DNA from: SXIZ01 sp040079795
Lineage (GTDB): Bacteria > Pseudomonadota > Gammaproteobacteria > Methylococcales > Methylomonadaceae
DNA length: 64,000 nt
Direction: 5' to 3'
Assembly (NCBI GenBank): GCA_040079795.1
Contig: JBEBJQ010000003.1
Location: forward strand, 1 to 64,000
Positions 44,440-53,814 of the stretch are shown here, piece after piece. Under the pieces are notes generated by a model that saw nothing but the letters and a program-made list of their open reading frames with translations, ran no database searches and had not been told where the DNA came from. Numbering within the stretch: position 1 is the first letter of the stretch; each line of letters begins with the position of its first letter. The position numbers were made by a program, and so were the translations under genes.

Positions 44440-45720
44440 ATGCAGAAATTTAATTTTGTTTTTTTATGGCTGATGAGCTTTATAAGCTATGCCGATACCC
44501 CTGCGTATTATGATTTTAATAGCGGCCAGCTGATACTTCCCTTTGTCAATACGCCACAAGGCTCATATAGCGCTGAATTACAATTAGATCAAAATTCAAT
44601 TAACACCCCACTCGAACAATTTAACGTCGTTAAAGCAGTGGCGGTAAACAGCAGTATCGGCGACGACCAGTCCCCGTCTTTTAACATCGAAACCGGCGTG
44701 CTGACCTTGCCTTTTGTTGTCACGCAACAAGGCGTATACTCAGCAACAATGCAAATTGCCCAAGAATCTGCAAAAAAAAGAAGCGGAACAACACGTTTTA
44801 ATATAACCCGTGTTGTTCCTATTACCCCATCAACACGTACCCAGTCAACACAAGGCTGCAAAATTTTCCCTGCCAACAATGTCTGGAACACCCCCGTTAA
44901 TACTTTGCGCGTTCACAGCCGCTCAAGCGCATGGGTTAATACGATTGGTTCAGCAAAAGGCCTCTGGATGGATTTTGGCTCAGGCCAATGGGAAGGCGGC
45001 ACGATTGGATTGCCTTATAATGAGGTAACTGGTTCAACTATTGTTAAATCCAGCGTTCATTTTAGTTATAACGACGAGTCAGATGTCGGGCCTTACCCTA
45101 TTCCAACAAATTATAAGATTGAGTTTGGTAATGATCATCACCTCCTGACCATCGACAAGGAAGCCTGTCAGCTATATGAACTATTCAATGCTCGATTTAA
45201 CAATACTTGGACAGCAGATGCCGGTGCAATTTGGAATTTAAACAGCAATCAACTACGGCCCATTAACTGGACTTCAGCTGATGCCGCGGGATTACCTGTT
45301 TTCCCCGGCTTAGTCCGTTATGATGAGGTGGCGGCGGGATTTATTGGGCACGCAATGCGTTTTACAGTTCCATCAAGTAGCAGCTACATTTGGCCCGCGC
45401 GCCACCGTACAGCCGGTATGCTAAACGTTTTGACCAATACGCCGCCTTTCGGCGCCCGGTTTCGCTTAAAAGCAAATTACAATATCAGCGGCTTTACACC
45501 TGCGTTGCAAGTGATTTTAAAAGCCATGCAAACCTACGGTATTATTAACGCAGATAACGGCTCCGCCTGGTTTATTAGTGGTGCCCCCGATGAACGTTGG
45601 GACAACACACTACTCCGTAAATTAACCGTTTTAAAAGGTAGTGATTTTGAAGCCGTCGAAACCGCCTGCATGATGGTTAATCCAAATTCTGGCCAAGCTG
45701 ACCTTTCCCATTGCCCTTGA
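44440..45720 (+). CDS. Secreted protein with an internal duplicated motif, function unknown
   Basis: A 426-residue exported protein: a signal peptide (about 1-18) is followed by two tandem copies of a module (26-49 and 81-106) that share the pattern FN-x-x-x-G-x-L-x-LPFV-x-T-x-QG-x-YSA. From about 140 a second domain begins with CKIFPANNVWNTPV, continues with GGTIGLPYN and ends with WFISGAPDERWDN. Paired cysteines (CKIF, EACQ, ETACM, HCP) imply disulfides. I recognise no family name. Upstream AT-rich DNA has no recognised gene. Surface or extracellular localisation is likely. Confidence 0.65.
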   Translation: MQKFNFVFLWLMSFISYADTPAYYDFNSGQLILPFVNTPQGSYSAELQLDQNSINTPLEQFNVVKAVAVNSSIGDDQSPSFNIETGVLTLPFVVTQQGVYSATMQIAQESAKKRSGTTRFNITRVVPITPSTRTQSTQGCKIFPANNVWNTPVNTLRVHSRSSAWVNTIGSAKGLWMDFGSGQWEGGTIGLPYNEVTGSTIVKSSVHFSYNDESDVGPYPIPTNYKIEFGNDHHLLTIDKEACQLYELFNARFNNTWTADAGAIWNLNSNQLRPINWTSADAAGLPVFPGLVRYDEVAAGFIGHAMRFTVPSSSSYIWPARHRTAGMLNVLTNTPPFGARFRLKANYNISGFTPALQVILKAMQTYGIINADNGSAWFISGAPDERWDNTLLRKLTVLKGSDFEAVETACMMVNPNSGQADLSHCP

Positions 45721-46033
45721 TGGCCTTGATGGCCTTGAACATAAAAACTTTACACTATCTGGCGGTTATAACGTCCCAGTAACTCAAAAGCAACCCTTTT
45801 GAAAGCACGCAAGACTAAAGTCTCCTAGCAAACTCATTACCTAATACAGTCAATATTGTTTTTACTGTATTAGGTATGCGTACGGATACTAAAAAAAATT
45901 AGACAGAATACACTTAAGCCATTGACGCTGCTAAAAGTTTTAAGCACTAAATTAATAGCCGATATGTGCCTAAGCGCCATGTTAATGTGCTTGAACCTGG
46001 ATCAACTCTCGATAATTTAACAAGGAACTTAAC
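45721..46033. other. Intergenic region with tandem repeat and hairpin
   Basis: About 310 bases. It starts with three imperfect copies of the 9-base unit CTTGATGGC overlapping the preceding stop codon, then holds the 13-base inverted repeat at 45838-45876. No gene is visible. Confidence 0.55.
45838..45876. terminator. 13-bp inverted repeat, candidate terminator
   Basis: TACCTAATACAGT (45838-45850) pairs perfectly with its reverse complement (45864-45876) around a 13-base loop. It lies about 120 bases past the secreted-protein stop. The stem is AT-rich and no U-tract follows, so it could be a regulatory site for the next gene instead. Confidence 0.4.
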
Positions 46034-46798
46034 ATGACCCGCTTTCAAAAATCTAACTTAATAGCCATATTCACGGCAACAGTAGCTTCTTCTGCGCAAG
46101 CCGCTCTCGCAAGTTCAACTGCGAATGCAACGTTCGATTGGAGCAGCTTAACTGTGCAAAAATTTAACGCCCCCGGTGAAGATGATCCCTTGGTATTTAG
46201 GTGGCTGCCTTCTTCTCCCGGTGCTTACTATAACTATGCTTATAGCCAAACCGGCTCAGCCAGTATTGAATATTTCAAGGATACAAATCCCTCGTCCACA
46301 GTGGCTGTAACCACAGCTGCGGAAGGCTACGGGATGGTGGATAACAACGTAATAGATGTCGCAACCATAAGTTACCCAGGCATTGAGGGCAGTTTTGCTT
46401 ATGCTGAGGCTTCCACTCTCGCTGAATTTGAAATTATCGGTGAAGGCTATGTCGAAATAAGCCTGGATTGGAGTACGTCAGTAACCGGCGAGGTGGGTAG
46501 TGATCTGTTCAGTGCCGCCAAAGTTACCTTCTTGGGAGGGGAGCAGGGAAGTATTTCAGACTCGTTATTCTACGCAATTGGCTCTTTTTCTGACGGTACG
46601 GGCAGTAATAACGGCACTTTTTCGCTGCGCTTTGATAGCCACGATAATAACCATTTCAATGGCTATATCCTGGCCAATGCTCAGGGTGTCTCTACTGGTG
46701 CTATCGCACCCGTGCCCGTCCCTGCGGCAGTTTGGTTCTTGAGTTCAGGCTTGATTGGACTTGTGGGTTATTCACGCCGTAAACAGGGCATTGCTTAA
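46034..46798 (+). CDS. PEP-CTERM-like exported protein
   Basis: A 254-residue secreted protein. A signal peptide (about 1-26) precedes a low-complexity, serine/glycine/acidic beta-rich domain, and the C-terminus VPVPAAVWFLSSGLIGLVG-YSRRK has the three-part exosortase sorting signal: VPxPAAVW, hydrophobic helix and basic tail. Such proteins are processed by an exosortase and often end up in biofilm or extracellular polysaccharide. No exosortase gene is in the window. A strong terminator follows 58 bases after the stop. Confidence 0.82.
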   Translation: MTRFQKSNLIAIFTATVASSAQAALASSTANATFDWSSLTVQKFNAPGEDDPLVFRWLPSSPGAYYNYAYSQTGSASIEYFKDTNPSSTVAVTTAAEGYGMVDNNVIDVATISYPGIEGSFAYAEASTLAEFEIIGEGYVEISLDWSTSVTGEVGSDLFSAAKVTFLGGEQGSISDSLFYAIGSFSDGTGSNNGTFSLRFDSHDNNHFNGYILANAQGVSTGAIAPVPVPAAVWFLSSGLIGLVGYSRRKQGIA

Positions 46799-46856
46799 TT
46801 CCTGACTCATGCCCACGGTTGAATTTTATTTCACAGGTTGGTTGAGGTTTGTAAAT

Positions 46857-46896
46857 GCCCAGCGCACAGGTAACGGTTTTGAACGCTGGGCTTTTT
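46857..46896 (+). terminator. Rho-independent terminator after the PEP-CTERM gene
   Basis: GCCCAGCG (46857-46864) pairs with CGCTGGGC (46884-46891), followed by TTTTT. The 19-base loop is long, but the GC stem and U-run support termination of the plus-strand gene ending at 46798. Confidence 0.75.
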
Positions 46897-46990
46897 CTTT
46901 GGTCTCTTTTGCCTAATCGACCTTAAAACGTCAAAGCGGTTTTGCACCACCAAACCCCTGACACGTTTTAAAACATTACAGTTTAATTAT

Positions 46991-49825
46991 TCACCCCAGC
47001 AATCGCCCTGCTAGTTTTTGCTTGAAGTGTAACAAATGCACAGTTTGCAACTGCGTCAGACTGCTGACCCCTAAAACTGCCAAGGGTACGTCCACAGCGG
47101 TAATATGCAGCGGGTAGTGGTTATGCTCTTGACGATAACGGGCAATAAACTCAGCAGCGCAGCTAAAAACAGCTGAACCATACTCAAGGCTGGTGAATAC
47201 TTGCCCATTACAATCAATACGATAATCGATTTTGTTAGCTTCACCCTGCGTAGCACTGATGCGAATAGCCAAGTTTGACTCAGCACTTAATGGCTTCATG
47301 TCTACACTTTTACACCTCAAGCCTTTGCCTGGTGTAAGCAAAATTTCATAAAAATTTATATCCAGTCTGCGATCAAAAAAATACTGCTTTAATACATTGC
47401 CTAAAAATACCGCATAATCATTTAATAACTGCGCAGTATTTGTTAGCGGATAGTGTTGTACAAACAAAGCACCTTTCTCATCAAGCACATAAACACTGGT
47501 TTCTGCGGCACTGCTCAGATAAAACAGCTGAATTTTATTCGGTTGATTAAACGCATATAAAGTAGGAATCATGGAATTTAAAGCAATTTGGGGATCAAAA
47601 GCTGCTTGGCAAAAATCACCCTGCGGCTGCTCCAAGATTTGATACAACTGCGATTTAGTCGGCATTTCCCAATAGCTAAAAACACCTTCGCGACATTGAA
47701 TACAATAATAACACCTGCCAACCGCCAAAAAATAGCGGGTTATTGGCGGCAATTTCGGTTGCGAAAATGTCTTGCACAGTTGCCTAAAAGTGCTATTCAT
47801 CCGATTTAAGATACAATTTCCCCGCATTGCGGTGTAACAAACCAACTCAAGCTGCTCTGGACGCAACGGTTTTTCGAGCGTGTTGAGAAGATCAATAAAA
47901 TATTCAAGCAGCCCGGTTTGACCTAAGTAGCGCTTAACCGTAATCTCACCCAATGTAGAGATCATTACACTATTTATACTTTGTATTAAACACCCTTGAT
48001 TGACGCCATACCTAAAAGCATCGGTCTGCTGATTAACAATGGCCTTACTATCATTATGTCCAAGCGCATCAACTTCCCCTAAATTGATAAAGGCTAAGGA
48101 CAGCCGTCCCGTATCATCAACCCCATAGGTGTCAAAATCCACCCGAACCTTTTCAATCGGACTTCCGAACAATTCCAACAAACTTCTGCAAATACGATGG
48201 CATTCTAAAGACGACAAGGCAATAGTTTCAGCAGTAACCGTCAAAATGATGTGCTTCTGATATAGCCCATTAGCAACCAACCAAACCAGGGTTGCAAAAT
48301 AACTACCCATGCATTTAACCGGCTGGCCATAGCCTGCATTTACAACAGCGGCCTTACCGGCAAAAAGCAGCCACATAGGCTGCCCATCAGGGAAAACCTG
48401 CTCAAGCAAGAAAAATTCACTTTCTTGAACGCAAATGCTACTTTGCGTACATAACACATCAACACCACCAGGTTTAGGGCTTAAATAAGCGTGTGCTTGC
48501 TGCCCCATTAATTCCAGGGAATGGTCATACCCGGAAATTTGGGCATGGTTTTGAATAAATGCCTCTAATTTAACGCAGCCCTGTTGCAATTGCCGTTGAA
48601 TAAGCTCCGTGTTCGAAACCGCCCTCTCAAGGTTCCAGAACCTATTAGTCATTAAATCCGGTAAAAGGTTAACCGGCCATTGCCAATCTTGCGCAGCCTT
48701 TTGCATAAACTCTAAACGCAAGGCTTGCGTTGTATTAGCGTTAGACTGATGCGACTGCTTACCTGTGATAGTGAGGTAAAAGCATTGCCTGGACAACAAT
48801 AATTTTTCCGGATGCTCGTGAGCATGACGCTCTATTTTTCGATAGGTCAAGGCATAAGGATCCAGTTCATCAATATCCAGAGCTCCTTCATAGACAGCTT
48901 GTTTCAGATGTAAACATACCCAATCTGGTTGCGGATATTCATTAACATAACAATCCAGAAGGAATAACGGTAATAAGGCTGTATAGGGCGCATCGTGTGC
49001 CGTATAAAGCTGCTGAAAATCCGCACGTATCAGTTCTTCAGGTTGCACATCTCCCATGCCCCCCAAGTCAATCAGGTCTTGTTCCTGAATGAACCGCTGC
49101 CGTTTTAAGTATTCTAAACAGGCGGGATAATTCTTTTCTTCATGCGGCGGAATCACCCACCAGGCTGGAAATTTACCGGCAATGTAAATTGACGAGCGGT
49201 AAAATTCGTCTAACAATAAAGCATGCGACGTGTAGCTATTGCCTTCAGTTACAACGGGGCTAGAACAGCCCTTTAAAAACGCTATACTGTCAAGCAGGTA
49301 AAAACTTACAAACAAACCTAAGCTACCAGCCCAGTCCGCAATATTTTTGGCTTTAAGGTGTAATGCTTCGCGTTGGCTAATGGTTAAGTCCGTTTTATAA
49401 AAAACCCAAATATCAATCTTTTGGCTTTTAGAAAAGGCAATACTTGCACTATTGCCCACCAGAAATATTGCCTCAAGCTCATTGGTTTGAGGACGGCTGG
49501 GTTTATAACTATAAGACTTCGAAAAAGTCTTCGCTATTAGCAAGGCTTGCCTGTCCGGTAGGTAGTTGGCCAACCCTGAGGGTGTCTCAGCGTGGATAAA
49601 ACCAGGTAGCAAAGGGATATTTTGATGAAATAATAACGGTAATAGCGGTATGAAAACTTGCTGCTTGGTCGATAAAAACCCTTGAAGCCTTTCCAAACGC
49701 AATTGGTGCAGTTTTTGAAAGCGCCGAATGACTTCCTGGCGGCCAATTTCCGCCACGGGTGTGCCGGCGGTTTCTGGGTTAAAACGTTGCGTAGCTTTCA
49801 CCGGGGATCTCTTGATTTCGTGCAT
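46991..49825 (-). CDS. cyaA: Class I adenylate cyclase
   Basis: A 944-residue class I cyclase (CyaA type), making cAMP from ATP. Family marks are FIPLLPLLFHQNIPLLPGFI near the N-terminus, FLVGNSASIAFSKSQKIDIW in the catalytic nucleotidyltransferase-like part, and a long C-terminal domain with FLLEQVFPDGQPMWLLF and LGLRCKSVD-type blocks. The start is not certain: ATG at 49825 (used) and 49882 are both in frame, and neither has a good ribosome-binding site. E. coli CyaA also has a weak start. No CRP gene is nearby. Confidence 0.85.
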   Translation of the reverse strand: MHEIKRSPVKATQRFNPETAGTPVAEIGRQEVIRRFQKLHQLRLERLQGFLSTKQQVFIPLLPLLFHQNIPLLPGFIHAETPSGLANYLPDRQALLIAKTFSKSYSYKPSRPQTNELEAIFLVGNSASIAFSKSQKIDIWVFYKTDLTISQREALHLKAKNIADWAGSLGLFVSFYLLDSIAFLKGCSSPVVTEGNSYTSHALLLDEFYRSSIYIAGKFPAWWVIPPHEEKNYPACLEYLKRQRFIQEQDLIDLGGMGDVQPEELIRADFQQLYTAHDAPYTALLPLFLLDCYVNEYPQPDWVCLHLKQAVYEGALDIDELDPYALTYRKIERHAHEHPEKLLLSRQCFYLTITGKQSHQSNANTTQALRLEFMQKAAQDWQWPVNLLPDLMTNRFWNLERAVSNTELIQRQLQQGCVKLEAFIQNHAQISGYDHSLELMGQQAHAYLSPKPGGVDVLCTQSSICVQESEFFLLEQVFPDGQPMWLLFAGKAAVVNAGYGQPVKCMGSYFATLVWLVANGLYQKHIILTVTAETIALSSLECHRICRSLLELFGSPIEKVRVDFDTYGVDDTGRLSLAFINLGEVDALGHNDSKAIVNQQTDAFRYGVNQGCLIQSINSVMISTLGEITVKRYLGQTGLLEYFIDLLNTLEKPLRPEQLELVCYTAMRGNCILNRMNSTFRQLCKTFSQPKLPPITRYFLAVGRCYYCIQCREGVFSYWEMPTKSQLYQILEQPQGDFCQAAFDPQIALNSMIPTLYAFNQPNKIQLFYLSSAAETSVYVLDEKGALFVQHYPLTNTAQLLNDYAVFLGNVLKQYFFDRRLDINFYEILLTPGKGLRCKSVDMKPLSAESNLAIRISATQGEANKIDYRIDCNGQVFTSLEYGSAVFSCAAEFIARYRQEHNHYPLHITAVDVPLAVLGVSSLTQLQTVHLLHFKQKLAGRLLG

Positions 49826-50013
49826 TATAATGAAACGTTTATAACCAATACCCCCTGGGTAATAGGAGGCCAAACAAGCCATTACGCTTTGAAATCAAGT
49901 ATAGACCATTTGAAATTAACCACTCATGCAACTAACAACTGATATTGAGGTTCTGCCCTCCTTCCAACCAAATAGCTTAACGGTTTGTTCCCCAACTACC
50001 TTAAACAATCAAC

Positions 50014-51411
50014 TTAAGCATTCAGTAATTGTGCACGTGCCGTTTGAATTGCCTGACGCACGGTATCCGGTGCGGTGCCACCTATGTGTTGGCGTGAGGC
50101 TACCGACCCTTCCAATGACAGCACCTTAAACACATCTTCACTAATACTGCCAGAAAATTGCTGTAACTCCACTAACGATAATTCCGACAAATCCCGCTGA
50201 CTGCTTAACCCTAGCCGCACTGCGAGGCCAACAACTTCGTGGGCATCCCGAAACGCCATGCCTTTGCGTACCAAGTAATCGGCAAGATCGGTTGCCGTTG
50301 CAAAACCTTGTTTGGCTGAATTATACATATTGGTTTTTTTGGGTTGAATATGCGGCAGCATATCGGCAAACGCACGTAAACAATTGATCAATGTATCAGC
50401 GGTGTCAAATAATGGCTCCTTATCTTCCTGATTGTCTTTGTTATAGGCTAATGGCTGGCTTTTCATCAGCATTAACAAGGACACCAAATGCCCCGTGACC
50501 CGTCCTGATTTTCCACGTACCAATTCCGGGACATCGGGATTTTTCTTCTGCGGCATAATAGAGGAGCCGGTACAAAAAGCGTCCGGCATCTCAATAAAAT
50601 TAAACTGCGCGCTTGACCATAATATAAGCTCCTCAGAAAAACGCGATAAATGCATCATGATGATGCTACCGACAGAAGCAAATTCAATCGCGAAATCACG
50701 GTCACTGACTGAATCCAAGGAATTCGCCGACGGACGGCCAAAGCCCAATAACTCGGCGGTCATATGCCGGTCAATCGGATAGCTGGTGCCTGCCAAAGCC
50801 GCCGCCCCCAAAGGCATAACGTTAAGACGTTTAACACAATCCTGTAACCGCTCATGGTCGCGATTGAGCATTTCAAACCAGGCCATAAGATGGTGTCCGA
50901 AGGTAACCGGTTGCGCAACTTGTAAATGCGTAAAACCCGGCATGATGGTGTCGTAATGGGCTTCAGCCAAATCCAGCAAGGCTGTTTGCAAACGTCGCAA
51001 TTGCGCAGTGATAACAACAATTTCAGCGCGCAGATACAGGCGAATATCAGTCGCCACCTGATCATTCCTGGAACGGCCGGTATGCAACTTCTTACCCGCA
51101 ATGCCGATTAAATCGGTTAAACGGGCTTCGATGTTCATGTGCACATCTTCCTGCTTAACTGACCACTGAAACGTGCCGGTATTAATTTCAGTAGTAATTT
51201 GCTCTAACCCACGCTTAATCGCCGCTAACTCATCCGGTGTTAGCACCCCGATACTGCACAGCATTTGCGCATGCGCCATTGACCCTTGAATATCTTGCGC
51301 AGCCATGCGTTGGTCAAAATCAACCGAGGCGGTAAATACTTCGACAAAAGCATCGGTTGCAGTCGCAAAACGTGCGCTGGAGAGTTTTTCGGCGTTAACG
51401 TTGGTCGTCAT
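50014..51411 (-). CDS. argH: Argininosuccinate lyase
   Basis: A 465-residue enzyme that splits argininosuccinate to arginine and fumarate in arginine synthesis. The fumarase-superfamily signature GSSIMPQKKNPD is present, with HTGRSRNDQ and TAELLGF elsewhere. The ATG at 51411 (MTTNVNAEKLSS) matches the family start; 15 codons upstream there is another non-homologous start. It forms a single gene, divergent from the BamE-like lipoprotein gene by about 180 bases. Confidence 0.94.
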   Translation of the reverse strand: MTTNVNAEKLSSARFATATDAFVEVFTASVDFDQRMAAQDIQGSMAHAQMLCSIGVLTPDELAAIKRGLEQITTEINTGTFQWSVKQEDVHMNIEARLTDLIGIAGKKLHTGRSRNDQVATDIRLYLRAEIVVITAQLRRLQTALLDLAEAHYDTIMPGFTHLQVAQPVTFGHHLMAWFEMLNRDHERLQDCVKRLNVMPLGAAALAGTSYPIDRHMTAELLGFGRPSANSLDSVSDRDFAIEFASVGSIIMMHLSRFSEELILWSSAQFNFIEMPDAFCTGSSIMPQKKNPDVPELVRGKSGRVTGHLVSLLMLMKSQPLAYNKDNQEDKEPLFDTADTLINCLRAFADMLPHIQPKKTNMYNSAKQGFATATDLADYLVRKGMAFRDAHEVVGLAVRLGLSSQRDLSELSLVELQQFSGSISEDVFKVLSLEGSVASRQHIGGTAPDTVRQAIQTARAQLLNA

Positions 51412-51592
51412 AATTGATTTTAGAATGAACTGAAAAGGGCTGTAGTATACAACCAAATATCACCAAACTGACCTTAGCATTTTGGCTTGTTAAGATTGCC
51501 TAAACCAGCTTTAGGCAACGCCGATGTAACCTAGGAACCACTTGGAAAGGTGTGCTAAGATAGACTTTTGAGACTTATATGGGCATACGCAA

Positions 51593-51925
51593 ATGAATGA
51601 AATATCTGGTTTTTTTCGAAGGATGGTTTTGTGCACCTTAATAGTAACCAGCCCTTATACCCTGACTGGTTGCGCAACCGTCGGAAAAGAATTTCCAGCA
51701 GGTCGGGTCATGGAAATCCAAATTGGAAAGACTACGATCAATGATATTCAAGCTATTTTCGGGCCACCCTGGCGTGTAGGCAGTGAGAATGGTGCTAAAA
51801 CCTGGAGCTACGGGCGCTATTTGTATCGGTTGTTTGGCGACCCCAGCACTCAGGATTTAATTGTGCGTTTTGACAGTAGCGGTATTGTGCGATCTTATAA
51901 TTTTAATACTACTGCCAATAGATAA
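51593..51925 (+). CDS. Small BamE/SmpA-like lipoprotein
   Basis: A 110-residue exported protein with a lipobox (TLTGC, about 23-27) and a BamE/OmlA-type pattern: MEIQIGKTTINDIQAIFGPPWRVGSENG...TWSYGRYLYR, then LIVRFDSSGIVRSYNF. The fold is that of the small beta-lactamase-inhibitor-like domain found in BamE. True BamE sits with RecN or Fur genes in many gammaproteobacteria, so this is likelier a paralogue. Confidence 0.65.
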   Translation: MNEISGFFRRMVLCTLIVTSPYTLTGCATVGKEFPAGRVMEIQIGKTTINDIQAIFGPPWRVGSENGAKTWSYGRYLYRLFGDPSTQDLIVRFDSSGIVRSYNFNTTANR

Positions 51926-52033
51926 TAATTTTCACACATAGACCAGACCAGCTAGGCAAGAATTTCTGAAAACACCTTAAAGGTGAGCAATAGATTATGC
52001 CTCACCCTAATTCCACTTAATCTACAAAGCTAC

Positions 52034-52963
52034 CTACTGCGTTTTTAGTGCTTTCAATTTCGAATTGGCTGCATCAAACCGACGCTTGGCCTCCTCGTAA
52101 GAAGACTCCGCAGCAGTGACAGGTTTTATGGGTTTAGGCGGGTTACTGATTTTAGGCGCTTCTGTGGCTGGCATGGTTTTTGTGTGTTGAAGGGGTGCTT
52201 TACCCTCATTACCCACATCATCTAAAAGTTCACTTTCAAGGTCATCCAATGCTTTATCTTGTTTTATCTGGCCATCTGCTACTTGGTAATTACGCCACTG
52301 TAAATAGGATTCGCGCATAAAGACATAAGGATCTAACGCCGCTTCATTTATAAATTGTAAAGACCCTTCAGCGTTAGCACGGGTGTTTAGCGCATTAACA
52401 CTGGCTAAAGGCAATGCAAATCCGCCCAGATAGCTGGCAGGGTTTGAAGCGGTATCGACAACGTATCCCGGAAGCTCACGAAAGGTAGTAGGGCCAAGAA
52501 AAGGTAAGACTAAGTACGAGCCTTGCGGCAATCCCCAAACTGCCAAAGTTTGACCAAAATCTTCATTGTGTTTATCAAGTCCAGCTTGACTCGCGACATC
52601 AAAAAGACCGCCCAACCCAACAGTAGAGTTAATTGTCAGGCGTCCAACATCTTGCGCGCTTTGTTTGAATTTAGCTTGTAAAATATCATTCAAGACAACC
52701 GTAACATCTTGTAAATTATTAAAAAAATTATTAACACCCTTTTGCAAAAACTCAGGCGTTATCATTTTATAACCATCCGCAATTGGCTTGGCTAAGTAAC
52801 GGTCAACTTTGCTGTTAAATTTATGCACCGGACGGTTAAACGATTCATAGGGGTCAATCGCACTGGCTCCCTGTTTAGCCGTTGTCGCACAACCGGCATT
52901 TAATAACAGTGAACAGAGCAGCAGAGGAGCTAACCTGCCACGGATGTGTTTTACGGACTTCAT
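52034..52963 (-). CDS. mlaA: MlaA-like (VacJ) outer-membrane lipoprotein
   Basis: A 309-residue lipoprotein with lipobox LLNAGCA and the VacJ signature DPYESFNRPVHKFNSKVDRYL...IADGYK, followed by TINSTVGLGGLFDVASQAGL and FGQTLAVWGLPQGSYLVLPFLGP. In the Mla system it takes phospholipids from the outer membrane. A C-terminal acidic/proline tail (residues about 235-309) is longer than usual. It sits 13 bases after the MlaC-like gene in the same direction. Given the neighbouring hopanoid genes, it may handle hopanoids. Confidence 0.85.
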   Translation of the reverse strand: MKSVKHIRGRLAPLLLCSLLLNAGCATTAKQGASAIDPYESFNRPVHKFNSKVDRYLAKPIADGYKMITPEFLQKGVNNFFNNLQDVTVVLNDILQAKFKQSAQDVGRLTINSTVGLGGLFDVASQAGLDKHNEDFGQTLAVWGLPQGSYLVLPFLGPTTFRELPGYVVDTASNPASYLGGFALPLASVNALNTRANAEGSLQFINEAALDPYVFMRESYLQWRNYQVADGQIKQDKALDDLESELLDDVGNEGKAPLQHTKTMPATEAPKISNPPKPIKPVTAAESSYEEAKRRFDAANSKLKALKTQ

Positions 52964-52976
52964 TTAATTACAGTGT

Positions 52977-53621
52977 TTAGAGTTTTGAATAATTGGTTAT
53001 TTTTGCATTGATTTGCGTAATTAATGCCTCAAACCCCTGCCTTTGCAGGATACTGGTGTATTCCGATCGCTTTAACGCCAGATCACTTACCCCATCGGCA
53101 ATGATGTTAATGATAGACCAGCCATTGGGTTTTTCTTTAAGCATGTAATCAAAACGTACCGGCTTACCGTCAGGCACCACTAATGTGGTATGCACAACCA
53201 TTCCACCTCGGGACGTTTGTTCTTCGCTTTCAAACCGAAACGCTTCACCAGTAAACTCCTTAAAATTATGGGCATAAGATGCAACGCTCAAACGGATAAA
53301 AACATCCACTAACTCAGTTTGCTGTTTTTCAGATAGACTTTCCCACTCTTTACCTACAACTATCCTTGCAATTTTAGTCAAATCGTGACTACGGGTAATC
53401 GCAGGAAATAATTTATCATACCTGCCCTGATATCCCAAGCTTGGGCCTTGCTTCATGGCATCCAACAACACAGCTTGAAATTCTTCAACAACCTGCTTAG
53501 GCGTTTGCGACGTGGTGTTAGTATTTACAGCATCCTCAGCATAAGCACTAAGCAGGGGCAGATAACAAAAAATTGCAATTAAAAGACCAATGAGACCTTT
53601 TTTATTCGACATCCAAAACAT
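52977..53621 (-). CDS. MlaC/Ttg2D-like periplasmic lipid carrier, HpnM-like
   Basis: A 214-residue exported protein with a signal peptide (about 1-28) and the toluene-tolerance Ttg2 pattern: FPAITRSHDLTKIARIVVGKEWESL...QQTELVDVFIRLSVASYAHNF, and later KPNGWSIINIIADGVSDL. This domain binds phospholipid in MlaC and is called HpnM when it lies in hopanoid loci, as here. It is followed by mlaA and preceded, 193 bases upstream, by hpnH. A role in hopanoid transport to the outer membrane is inferred from this placing. Confidence 0.82.
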   Translation of the reverse strand: MFWMSNKKGLIGLLIAIFCYLPLLSAYAEDAVNTNTTSQTPKQVVEEFQAVLLDAMKQGPSLGYQGRYDKLFPAITRSHDLTKIARIVVGKEWESLSEKQQTELVDVFIRLSVASYAHNFKEFTGEAFRFESEEQTSRGGMVVHTTLVVPDGKPVRFDYMLKEKPNGWSIINIIADGVSDLALKRSEYTSILQRQGFEALITQINAKITNYSKL

Positions 53622-53814
53622 TAAAAAACCTCTTATAAAATTTCATCGACCTTACACTTTTTGCAGCTAACTTTAGAAACCACTTATCATATTCGCTATA
53701 TCAACAACCAAAATACAACATTCAAGGTAATTTCAGCTTAACAAAATATCTGCAATGATAGATGTAAATTCCGGATAACAGTTAACCCTCTGTGTAACGG
53801 AGGTATATGCTATT

